Shown here: positions 1 through 8,038 of the stretch, in pieces
How the letters are laid out: every line of letters starts with the position of its first letter
Position numbering within the stretch: position 1 is the first letter of the stretch
Origin: Rhodococcus sp. IITR03
GTDB lineage: Bacteria > Actinomycetota > Actinomycetes > Mycobacteriales > Mycobacteriaceae
Length of the DNA stretch: 8,038 bases
Assembly: GCA_001017865.1 (NCBI GenBank)
Contig: LATQ01000001.1
Coordinates: 2,708,543 to 2,716,580 of the forward strand
Direction: 5' to 3'
Made by a program: the position numbers and the translations under genes
The notes under the pieces: generated by a model
What the model was told of the DNA's origin: nothing
Database searches by the model: none
The model's input: only the letters and a program-made list of their open reading frames with translations

Positions 1-1158
1 GGCACGCCGGTGCCGACGCCGTCGACGGTGCGTCCGCGGCGCTGGCCGGTACGACGAGCCAGCCCGCCCTGTCGGCGATCGTCGCCGCCGCGGCGAACAG
101 CGAGTTCGACACCGGTCTCGACCTGCAGGCCGTGTGCGATCTCGAGCCGTACTGGGAGGCGCTGCGCAAGGTGTACGCACCGTTCGAGTCGGGCCTGCCC
201 GCACCGACCGGCCGCGTCTACACCCACGAGATCCCCGGCGGTCAGCTGTCGAATCTGCGCCAGCAGGCCATCGCGCTGGGCCTCGGCGACCGCTTCGAGG
301 AGGTCGAGGCCGCCTACGCCGGCGCCGACCGCCTCCTGGGCCGCCTGATCAAGGTCACGCCGTCGAGCAAGGTCGTCGGCGACCTCGCGCTGCACCTCGT
401 GGGCGCGGGCGTCTCGGTCGACGACTTCGCCGCCGAGCCCGGCAAGTACGACATCCCCGATTCGGTGATCGGCTTCCTGCGCGGCGATCTCGGAACCCCG
501 GCCGGCGGCTGGCCCGAGCCCTTCCGCAGCAAGGCGCTGTCGGGCCGCGCCGAGCCCAAGCCGGTCACCCCGCTCGCGCCGGAGGAGGAGAAGGCCCTCG
601 GCGGTTCGTCCGACGAGCGTCGCCGCATGCTCAACCGCCTGCTCTTCCCGGGCCCCGCGAAGGAGTTCGAGCAGCACCGCGAGACCTACGGCGACACCAC
701 CGAGCTGTCGGCCAACCAGTTCTTCTACGGTCTGCGTCACGGCGACGAGCACCGGGTGCGCCTGGACAAGGGTGTCGAACTGCTCATCGGCCTCGAGGCG
801 ATTTCCGATGCCGACGAGAAGGGCTACCGCACGGTCATGTGCATCCTCAACGGGCAGCTGCGCCCGGTGTCGGTGCGCGACCGCTCGGTGGCTGCGGAGA
901 TCCCTGCCGCAGAGAAGGCCGACCGCAACCATCCCGGTCACGTCGCGGCGCCCTTCGCCGGCATGGTCACCCTCGTCGTGTCCGAGGCGACAGCGTCTCG
1001 GCCGGCGACACCGTCGCCACGATCGAGGCCATGAAGATGGAGCCGCGATCACCGCGCCGCGCGGTGGACGCATCACGCGCGTCGCGATCGGGCCGGTGCA
1101 ACAGGTCGAAGGTGGCGACCTGCTCGTCGAGGTGTCCACGGGAGACAGCGCCGAGTGA
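1..1158 (+). CDS. pyc: Pyruvate carboxylase, C-terminal third (5' end outside window; two frame breaks)
   Basis: Biotin-dependent carboxylation of pyruvate to oxaloacetate, an anaplerotic cytosolic reaction. The reading frame begins at base 3, inside the carboxyltransferase domain. The segment GTTSQP near bases 48-65 matches the region carrying the catalytic threonine, and [15 protein letters not shown] at about 228-272 is characteristic of pyruvate carboxylase. The remainder is the end of the carboxyltransferase and allosteric regions, then a biotin carrier domain with the biotinylation motif EAMKME; the target lysine codon is 1034-1036. Two single-base losses break the frame: one G near 984-988 (GAGGGC expected, GAGGC seen) and one G near 1040-1043, directly after AMKME. 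Restoring both gives a continuous carrier domain ending [15 protein letters not shown] and TGA at 1156-1158, about 385 residues visible. The breaks are probably sequencing errors. The stop overlaps the rsmD start, so the genes are likely co-transcribed. Identity is very secure. Confidence 0.95.
1140..1144 (+). promoter_or_regulatory. Ribosome binding site for rsmD
   Basis: GGGAG lies 10 bases upstream of the GTG at 1155, inside the end of pyc. It supports the GTG start that overlaps the pyc stop codon. Confidence 0.55.
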
Positions 1159-1721
1159 CACGGATCGTCGCCGGCCGGGCCGGGGGGCGGCGCCTGAAGG
1201 TGCCGCCCCGCGGGACCCGGCCCACTTCCGAACGGGTGCGCGAAGCCCTGTTCAGTTCGCTCGACGCACGCATGGACATCGACGGAGCCGCCGTCCTCGA
1301 CCTCTACGCGGGGTCGGGGGCGCTCGGTCTCGAGGCGCTGTCCCGCGGCGCCGAGCACGCGATGCTCGTCGAGTCCGACGCGAAGGCGGCGGGCGTGATC
1401 CGCGAGAACATCGCGACGGTCGGACTGTCCGGTGCGGTGCTGCGCACCGCACCGGTATCCGCTGTACTCGCGGGCACCCCGGACCGCGTCTACGACCTCG
1501 TCCTGGCCGACCCGCCCTACGCCGTGACCGAGGAGGCCGTCACCGGCATGCTCGAGACGCTCGTGTCCGGAGGCTGGGTAGAGGACGGCTCGATCGTCGT
1601 GGTCGAACGGTCGTCGCGATCACCGGAAACGGTGTGGCCGCAGGGATTCGAGGTCGGCAGGTCGAAGCGCTACGGCGAGACGAGAGTGGAGATCGCCACC
1701 TGCTACGGTGCTGGGTCATGA
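1155..1721 (+). CDS. rsmD: 16S rRNA (guanine(966)-N2)-methyltransferase RsmD
   Basis: SAM-dependent methyltransferase that modifies G966 (E. coli numbering) of 16S rRNA during small-subunit assembly. The protein is 188 residues, the usual actinobacterial length, with an intact frame. It opens with [17 protein letters not shown], typical of RsmD, then [12 protein letters not shown] at about 22-33. The SAM-binding loop [14 protein letters not shown] is at 49-62. The catalytic DPPY motif of N2-guanine methyltransferases is at residues 119-122. The GTG start shares bases with the pyc stop (GTGA), and the TGA stop at 1719-1721 overlaps the coaD ATG (ATGA), so pyc-rsmD-coaD is very probably one transcript with translational coupling. 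The same order occurs in mycobacteria (from memory, Rv2967c-Rv2966c-Rv2965c). Confidence 0.96.
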   Translation: MTRIVAGRAGGRRLKVPPRGTRPTSERVREALFSSLDARMDIDGAAVLDLYAGSGALGLEALSRGAEHAMLVESDAKAAGVIRENIATVGLSGAVLRTAPVSAVLAGTPDRVYDLVLADPPYAVTEEAVTGMLETLVSGGWVEDGSIVVVERSSRSPETVWPQGFEVGRSKRYGETRVEIATCYGAGS

Positions 1722-2209
1722 GCCGCGCGGTCTGCCCAGGATCCTTCGACCCGGTCACCAACGGACACCTCGACGTCATCGGCAGGGTCTCGGCCCAGTT
1801 CGACGAGGTCGTCGTGACCGTCACGATCAATCCCAACAAGCAGGGGATGTTCACGATCGACGAACGCCTCGAGATGCTCACCGAGGCCACGTCGCACCTG
1901 TCGAACGTCACGGTCGACGCCTGGCAGGGCCTGCTCGTCGATTACGCCCGGGAGCGGGGGATCACCGCGATCGTCAAGGGTCTGCGCGGCGCCAACGACT
2001 TCGACTACGAGCTGCAGATGGCGCAGATGAACCACAAGCTCACCGGCGTCGACACGCTGTTCGTCGCCACCAACCCGGTCTACAGCTACCTGTCGAGCTC
2101 GCTCGTCAAGGAGGTCGCGACCTACGGTGGCGACGTCTCCGAGATGCTGCCGGGCTCCGTGCACGATCGTCTGCTCGCGCGCCTGGCCGAGCGGGCCGCC
2201 GCGAAATAG
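1718..2209 (+). CDS. coaD: Phosphopantetheine adenylyltransferase CoaD
   Basis: Transfers AMP from ATP to 4'-phosphopantetheine, giving dephospho-CoA, the penultimate step of CoA synthesis. The 163-residue protein has the normal length for the family. The nucleotidyltransferase signature [10 protein letters not shown] is at residues 8-17; the T-x-G-H part binds [21 protein letters not shown] is the conserved substrate and ATP-binding helix region. [11 protein letters not shown] at 122-132 corresponds to the family's ISSTxVRE element. The ATG at 1718 overlaps the rsmD stop, and no good independent Shine-Dalgarno is seen, so translation probably relies on coupling. It ends with TAG and is followed by a strong hairpin at 2256-2285, which makes it the last gene of the pyc-rsmD-coaD unit. 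The frame is intact. coaD is essential in the bacteria where it has been tested. Confidence 0.97.
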   Translation: MSRAVCPGSFDPVTNGHLDVIGRVSAQFDEVVVTVTINPNKQGMFTIDERLEMLTEATSHLSNVTVDAWQGLLVDYARERGITAIVKGLRGANDFDYELQMAQMNHKLTGVDTLFVATNPVYSYLSSSLVKEVATYGGDVSEMLPGSVHDRLLARLAERAAAK

Positions 2210-2255
2210 ACCGCACCCTCCGCGCGGCCTGTGACGGCCGTATCCCGACACACAG

Positions 2256-2285
2256 AGCGCAGGGCACACGAGCGTGCCCTGCGCT
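2256..2285 (+). terminator. Hairpin terminator after coaD
   Basis: A perfect 12-bp stem (left arm 2256-2267, AGCGCAGGGCAC; right arm 2274-2285, GTGCCCTGCGCT) with the 6-base loop ACGAGC. It lies 46 bases after the coaD stop. No U-tract follows, as is common for actinobacterial terminators. It separates coaD from sepIVA, implying that sepIVA has its own promoter in 2286-2347. I see no convincing -35/-10 pair there, only a small stem CGACCG/CGGTCG at 2307-2321. Confidence 0.75.
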
Positions 2286-2347
2286 GCGGCAGACTGGACG
2301 GCGGCGCGACCGCACCGGTCGTGTCGAGCGAGTGATTGGGGTTGGGC

Positions 2348-3107
2348 GTGTACCGGGTATTCGAGGCACTCGACGAGCTGGTCGCAATCGTCGAAGAGGC
2401 ACGTAGCGTTCCGATGACGGCGAGCTGCGTGGTACCGCGCGGCGATGTCCTCGAACTGCTCGACGACGTGCGCGACGCGCTGCCGCCCGAACTCGACGAC
2501 GCGCAGGACGTCCTCGATCACCGCGACAAGCTGATCAACGATGCGCGGGCCCAGGCCGACAAGACCGTCGGGGGACGCCGACGAGGAGGCGCGCACCCTC
2601 CTCGAGGACGCGCGCGCCGACGCCGACCGGATGCTCGCGGACGCGAAGGCCCAGGCGGACCGCATGGTCAAGGAGGCCCGCGCCCACGCCGAGGAACTCG
2701 TGCGCGATGCGCAGGCCGAGGCCGACGATCTCGTGGCCGAGGGCAACAAGCAGTACGAGAGCGTGACCGGGCGTGCCCGCATCGAGGCCGACCGCCTGGT
2801 CGAGTCCGGGCAGGCGTCCTACGAGCGTTCCGTGGCCGAGGGTGAGGCCGAGAAGGCACGCCTGGTGTCGCAGACCGAGGTCGTGCAGGCCGCACACGCC
2901 GAGTCGGCGCGAGTCATCGATTCGGCCCACGCCGAGTCCGACCGTCTCCGGACCGAGTGCGACGAGTACATCGACGGCAAGCTGGCGGAGTTCGAGGAAC
3001 TGCTCGGCACCACGCTGCGGTCCGTCGGCCGCGGCCGGCAGCAGCTGCGGCTGTCGGGTGCTCCCGACTTCGCGGAGGCCGACCACCGGGCGAGCCGTCG
3101 CCGCTGA
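2348..3107 (+). CDS. sepIVA: Septation protein SepIVA (DivIVA-like coiled coil; one frame break)
   Basis: Cytoplasmic coiled-coil protein of the DivIVA/SepIVA family, needed for septation and polar growth in mycobacteria (MSMEG_2416, Rv2927c family; essential in M. smegmatis). The GTG at 2348 gives VYRVFEALDELV, matching the family's MYRVFEALDEL start; an upstream in-frame TTG at 2336 would add residues that homologues lack. The N-terminal domain runs to about residue 60 (CVVPRGDVLELLDDV). Eleven-residue repeats of the form DARADADRMLA then run from residue 65 to about 207. The conserved tail follows (IDGKLAEFEELLGTTLRSVGRGR). The frame breaks in the G5 run at 2570-2574; removing one G restores both the protein and the 33-base repeat phase, giving about 252 residues. 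An essential gene broken this way argues for a sequencing error. It is transcribed separately from coaD and lies just upstream of the DUF177 operon. Confidence 0.93.
2540..2969 (+). repeat. Thirteen tandem 11-residue (33-base) coiled-coil repeats inside sepIVA
   Basis: Successive units begin at 2540, 2574, 2607, 2640, 2673, 2706, 2739, 2772, 2805, 2838, 2871, 2904 and 2937. Examples are DARAQADKTVG, DADEEARTLLE, DARADADRMLA, DAKAQADRMVK, EARAHAEELVR and DAQAEADDLVA. The acidic-Ala-x-Ala opening and the two hydrophobic residues at repeat positions 9-10 recur strongly in the first six units and more loosely afterwards. All steps are 33 bases except the first, which is 34 and contains the extra G. 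Such hendecads are typical of long, nearly straight coiled coils. Confidence 0.8.
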
Positions 3108-3117
3108 CCCGCGGGAT

Positions 3118-3146
3118 TTTCGCTCCTGCCGCCCATCGCGTATCAT
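3118..3146 (+). promoter_or_regulatory. Possible promoter for the DUF177-rpmF-rnc-mutM operon
   Basis: TATCAT at 3141-3146 fits the actinobacterial -10 pattern TANNNT. The sequence 17 bases upstream (TTTCGC, 3118-3123) is only a weak -35. A short perfect stem, CACGAC/GTCGTG with a 3-base loop, follows at 3163-3177 in the presumed leader. The location between sepIVA and DUF177 (101 bases) is suitable, but the evidence is modest. Confidence 0.35.
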
Positions 3147-3194
3147 GGAGCGGTTGCCCTATCACGACCGAGTCGTGTCCTGCGTCGTCCGAAG

Positions 3195-3202
3195 AAGGTG
3201 AG
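3195..3202 (+). promoter_or_regulatory. Ribosome binding site deciding the DUF177 start
   Basis: AAGGTGAG ends 6 bases before the GTG at 3209. It favours that start over the GTG at 3198, which lies within this element and has no properly spaced Shine-Dalgarno of its own. Confidence 0.55.
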
Positions 3203-3208
3203 TTCCCC

Positions 3209-3821
3209 GTGTCCACCCGTGATTCCAGCACGTCCCGTTCCGGCCGGGACTCCGCTGGTGTTCGACACGCTCTCCCTGGGCCGTCGGCCCGGTTCGATGC
3301 GTACGGTCGAGCGGAAGGTGCCGTCACCCTCGCGCATCGGGCTCGATCTGATCGCGATCGAGGAAGGCTCCGAGATCGATCTCGATCTCCGCCTGGAGTC
3401 GGTGTCCGAGGGCGTCCTGGTCACCGGTAGTGTTCGTGCCGACGCCGTCGGTGAGTGCTCTCGGTGCCTCGAGTCGTTCACCGAGCCGGTGGACGTGTAC
3501 CTCACCGAGCTGTTCGCCTACCCGAACAGCGTTACGGAGCAGACCACCGAGGACGACGAGGTGTACCGCGTCGAGAACGATCTGATCGATCTCGAACCGG
3601 TCCTCGTGAACGCGGTGGGTCTGGAACTTCCGCTGCAGCCGTTGTGTAGTGACGACTGTGCGGGATTGTGCCCCGAATGCGGCATTCGCCTGGCGATTGC
3701 AGAATCCGGGCACCGTCATGAGACAATGGATCCTCGCTGGGCTGGGTTGGCAGCCAAGTTCGGCGCGGGCTCCGAAGAACCCAGCAGTCAAATCGACAGC
3801 TCGAACAACGAGGAGAAGTAG
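3209..3821 (+). CDS. DUF177 / YceD family protein (probable frame break near the N-terminus)
   Basis: Member of the YceD/DUF177 family, linked in E. coli and plants to 23S rRNA accumulation or large-subunit assembly; the molecular mechanism is not settled. The body is unmistakable: [46 protein letters not shown], then [13 protein letters not shown] and DPRWAGLA. The paired cysteines (C-x2-C early, C-x3-C-x3-C-x2-C late) suggest metal binding. The best Shine-Dalgarno precedes the GTG at 3209, which reads [15 protein letters not shown], a typical polar start, but in a different frame from the body ([11 protein letters not shown] from about 3264). A break near 3240-3260, either one extra base or two missing, would join them into about 203-204 residues. 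The alternative is an intact 207-residue protein from GTG 3198 with a poor ribosome site. Placement directly before rpmF parallels E. coli yceD-rpmF and supports a ribosomal role. Confidence 0.88.
3810..3815 (+). promoter_or_regulatory. Ribosome binding site for rpmF
   Basis: GAGGAG at the end of the DUF177 gene, 8 bases before the GTG at 3824. This is a near-ideal Shine-Dalgarno, as expected for a highly expressed ribosomal protein gene. Confidence 0.7.
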
Positions 3822-3823
3822 AC

Positions 3824-4006
3824 GTGGCCGTCCCCAAGCGCAGAATGTCGCGTTCCAACACCCGGTCGCGGCGCAGCCAGTGGAACACCACTGCGCCGAC
3901 GCTCGTCACCTGCCCGAACCGGGGTTGCGGAGAGAAGAAGCTGCCCCACGTGGCGTGCCCGTCGTGCGGCACCTACAACGGCCGTCAGGTGACCGCGCCC
4001 GTCTAA
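3824..4006 (+). CDS. rpmF: 50S ribosomal protein L32 (zinc-binding type)
   Basis: Small large-subunit protein of 60 residues, complete and in frame. It begins [17 protein letters not shown], the universal L32 start, and ends [16 protein letters not shown]. Four cysteines at residues 30, 35, 45 and 48 form a zinc ribbon, making this the C+ (zinc-binding) form. The first pair is spaced C-x4-C (CPNRGC), wider than the C-x2-C I recall for Streptomyces L32. The GTG start lies 2 bases after the DUF177 stop with a strong GAGGAG upstream. Some actinobacteria carry a second, cysteine-free L32 elsewhere for zinc limitation; none is visible here. Confidence 0.96.
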   Translation: MAVPKRRMSRSNTRSRRSQWNTTAPTLVTCPNRGCGEKKLPHVACPSCGTYNGRQVTAPV

Positions 4007-4017
4007 TCGGTATTCAC

Positions 4018-4819
4018 GTGACGAGCAAGTCCTCCGAAACAGCTACCGAGGGCGGCGAAGAGAGCCACGAGTCTCTCCTCGCGCCCTCGGCGTGCCTCTG
4101 GACGCAGAACTGCTGTCCTTGGCGCTCACCCACCGCTCGTACGCCTACGAGAACGGCGGGTTGCCACCAACGAACGTCTCGAGTTCCTCGGCGATGCCGT
4201 CCTCGGGCTCGCGGTGACCGAAAAGCTCTACCTCACCCACCCGGACAAGTCCGAGGGCGAACTCGCCAAGATCCGCGCGAGCGTCGTCAACATGCACGCG
4301 CTCGCCGAGGTGGCGCGCGGCCTCGGAGAAGGTGGGCTCGGAGTGCACCTCCTGCTCGGTAAGGGCGAGGAGCTGACGGGCGGACGCGACAAGGCCAGCA
4401 TCCTGGCCGACGGAATGGAATCGCTTCTCGGCGCCGTCCATCTCGCCCACGGCATCGACGTCGCGCGCGAAGTGGTCCTGCGCCTGTTCGCCGCACTGCT
4501 CGAACGCGGCCCCCGCCTCGGTGCCGGTCTGGACTGGAAGACGAGTCTGCAGGAACTCACCGCCGAACGCGGTCTCGGTGTTCCCGCCTACGAGATCACC
4601 GCCACGGGTCCCGACCACGACAAGGAATTCACCGCCACCGCCCTCATCGGTGGCAATCCCTATGGCACCGGTGTCGGACGTACCAAGAAGGAAGCCGAGC
4701 AGAAGGCCGCGTCGGCCGCGTGGAACGCGCTGACCGAGGGCACTGCTGCCGAAGCCGGTGATGTCGGGGCTTCCGATCAGCAGTCCGGATCCGCCGAGAC
4801 GCCCACCGAGAGCAACTGA
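4018..4819 (+). CDS. rnc: Ribonuclease III (two frame breaks)
   Basis: Double-strand-specific endoribonuclease that processes rRNA precursors and structured mRNAs. After restoration the protein is about 267 residues. The nuclease signature [12 protein letters not shown] is at residues 52-63, with metal-binding E56 and D60. DGMESLLGA supplies D132 and E135, the other two metal ligands. A double-stranded RNA-binding domain starts at DWKTSLQEL and includes [14 protein letters not shown]. One base is missing after 4082 (GCCGCC expected in LLAALGVPL) and one C near 4164-4165 (GGLPTNERLEF restored), so the frame shifts twice within 85 bases; both are probably sequencing errors. The GTG at 4018 starts [13 protein letters not shown], with no clear Shine-Dalgarno, 11 bases after the rpmF stop. 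The start is the least certain part. The C-terminal tail past the RNA-binding domain is acidic and low in complexity. Confidence 0.94.
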
Positions 4820-4825
4820 CCGCAG

Positions 4826-7215
<2,390 letters not shown>

Positions 7216-7223
<8 letters not shown>

Positions 7224-7232
7224 CCAGTAATG
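7216..7232. promoter_or_regulatory. Putative LysR-type operator (T-N11-A dyad)
   Basis: CATAACTTCCAGTAATG is an interrupted dyad (CATnACT-N3-AGTnATG, six of eight pairs matching) containing T-N11-A between 7218 and 7230. Its centre, 7224, lies about 65 bases upstream of the predicted pcaH transcript start, the usual position of a LysR-type recognition site. It also covers the -10 and start codon of the regulator gene, which fits autorepression. The left half ATAAC resembles the half-site I recall for proteobacterial PcaQ (ATAACC); the right half matches less well. Confidence 0.5.
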
Positions 7233-8038
7233 CAATCCCAGTTCGGTCCGTCTTCGTCCCTCCCGGAGCAGGCGCGACGCATCCGCCTCCGGCACCTGAG
7301 ATGTTTCGTCACCGTCGCGCGCGAAGGTCAGGTCGGGCGGGCCGCCGAACTGTTGCAGCTGAGTCAGCCGGCCGTCACGAAGACCCTCAACGAGCTCGAG
7401 GTGCTCGCCGGAGCGAAACTCCTCGACCGCGGCCGACACGGTGCGCGCCTCACCGCGGCGGGTCACCGCTTCCTGCGATACGCGCAGGACGCCACCACCT
7501 CACTGGACGCAGCGGTGGCCGCACTGGCAGGAGCGGCCGAACCCGCCCGCGAACCGCTGCGGATCGGGGCCCTGCCCACCGTGGCCGGTCCGTACTCCCC
7601 GAAGCCTTGGCGGAGCTGCGCCGCATGCGCGCGGATCTGGACATCCGGATCCGCACCGACCCCAATGCCGTCCTGCTGTCGGCGCTCGCCGCCGGCGCGC
7701 CCTCGACGTCGTCCTCGGGCGCATGGCCGAACCGTCCCGGATGGTCGGGCTGTCGTTCGAGCTCCTGTACGCCGAGACGTTGATCCTCGTCGTCCGGCCC
7801 GGCCACCCCCTCGCCGAGCGTTCCGTCTCCGTCGCCGACACGCTCGAACACCCCCTGGTGGTCGCGACCGGCGGAACCGTGCCGCGCCACGCGACCGAGG
7901 CGTTGTTCGAACGTCACGGCCTGCGACTGCCGGTCGGCTGATCGAGACACTCGACCTCGCGTGGCACGCGGGGTGGTCCGGCGCAGCGACGCCGTGTGGA
8001 TCACCACTGAACGCGCGGCCCGGGACGACCCTCGCCGA
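7230..8038 (+). CDS. pcaQ: PcaQ-like LysR-family regulator (at least four frame breaks; 3' end outside window)
   Basis: LysR-type transcription factor, probably activating the divergent pcaHG genes in response to a protocatechuate-pathway metabolite. The N-terminal winged helix-turn-helix is clear: RLRHLRCFVTVAREGQVGRAAELLQLSQPAVTKTLNELE, followed by LLDRGRHGARLTAAG. The effector domain includes LRIGALPTV, NAVLLSALAAG, LDVVLGRMAEPSRMVGLSFELLYAE, VVRPGHPLAE, IETLDL and RRSDAVWIT, which follow the order of proteobacterial PcaQ as I remember it. The frame is broken near 7590-7594, 7697-7698, 7936-7937 and 7961, each explained by one missing G; a further break at 8029-8031 is possible. These are probably sequencing errors. 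ATG at 7230 is the only plausible start. Family assignment is very strong; the PcaQ subgroup is good but not certain. Actinobacterial pca clusters more often use IclR-type PcaR. Confidence 0.85.
   Translation, partial: MQSQFGPSSSLPEQARRIRLRHLRCFVTVAREGQVGRAAELLQLSQPAVTKTLNELEVLAGAKLLDRGRHGARLTAAGHRFLRYAQDATTSLDAAVAALAGAAEPAREPLRIGALPTVAGPYSPKPWRSCAACARIWTSGSAPTPMPSCCRRSPPARPRRRPRAHGRTVPDGRAVVRAPVRRDVDPRRPARPPPRRAFRLRRRHARTPPGGRDRRNRAAPRDRGVVRTSRPATAGRLIETLDLAWHAGWSGAATPCGSPLNARPGTTLA

Noticed and set aside
134..1717. Plus-strand open frame extending upstream of coaD to base 134
   Set aside because: Only the coaD part (from 1718) is a protein family. The upstream stretch is an Arg/Pro-rich out-of-frame reading of pyc and rsmD, apart from the short biotin-site island created by the pyc frame breaks.
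1703..2782. Minus-strand open frame of 359 codons opposite coaD and sepIVA
   Set aside because: Antisense of coaD and of the repetitive sepIVA coiled coil, with low-complexity A/S/R-rich translation; it also crosses the coaD terminator.
3109..3120. CCCGCGGG followed by ATTTT as a terminator after sepIVA
   Set aside because: The 8-base palindrome leaves only a two-base loop and cannot form a stable hairpin.
3145..3201. Short upstream peptide MERLPYHDRVVSCVVRRR ahead of DUF177
   Set aside because: Its ATG overlaps the proposed -10 box, so it would not be in the transcript. It has no ribosome site or recognisable regulatory pattern.
7301..7941. Several overlapping plus-strand frames within the regulator region read as separate small genes
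   Set aside because: Each frame contains only one consecutive piece of a LysR effector domain. Together they form one broken gene.

Overview
The window is a GC-rich actinobacterial chromosome segment. Its gene content and order (pyc, rsmD, coaD, sepIVA, DUF177, rpmF, rnc, mutM), its frequent GTG starts and its SepIVA and RNase III sequences point to Mycobacteriales, most likely Rhodococcus or a close relative. The genus is inferred from remembered family sequences, not from a search.

Layout: (1) 1-2209 holds the 3' end of pyruvate carboxylase followed by rsmD and coaD, joined by start/stop overlaps and closed by a strong hairpin at 2256-2285. (2) 2348-3107 holds sepIVA, a coiled-coil septation protein. 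(3) 3209-5689 is a tight operon of DUF177/YceD, rpmF (ribosomal protein L32), rnc (RNase III) and mutM (formamidopyrimidine-DNA glycosylase). (4) A 14-bp hairpin at 5675-5713 separates mutM from the convergent pcaHG pair, which encodes both subunits of protocatechuate 3,4-dioxygenase. (5) A compact divergent promoter region (7136-7229) lies between pcaH and a PcaQ-like LysR regulator that runs off the right edge. Regions 1-3 are housekeeping (anaplerosis, rRNA modification, CoA synthesis, septation, ribosome assembly, RNA processing, DNA repair). Regions 4-5 form a regulated aromatic-catabolism module.

The main caution is sequence quality. Six of the eleven genes (pyc, sepIVA, DUF177, rnc, pcaH, pcaQ) contain frame breaks, twelve in all. 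Ten are best explained by one missing G or C, one by one extra G, and one is ambiguous. After each break the conserved protein resumes immediately in another frame. These look like sequencing or assembly errors rather than real pseudogenes, and the affected genes are annotated as single CDSs with the breaks located.

I found no unknown biological system, mobile element, CRISPR array, tRNA or rRNA gene. The best regulatory signal is the pcaH/pcaQ intergenic region: two opposed promoters whose -35 boxes abut, plus a LysR-type T-N11-A dyad centred near -65 of pcaH and overlapping the pcaQ start. No gene-free stretch exceeds 300 bases.
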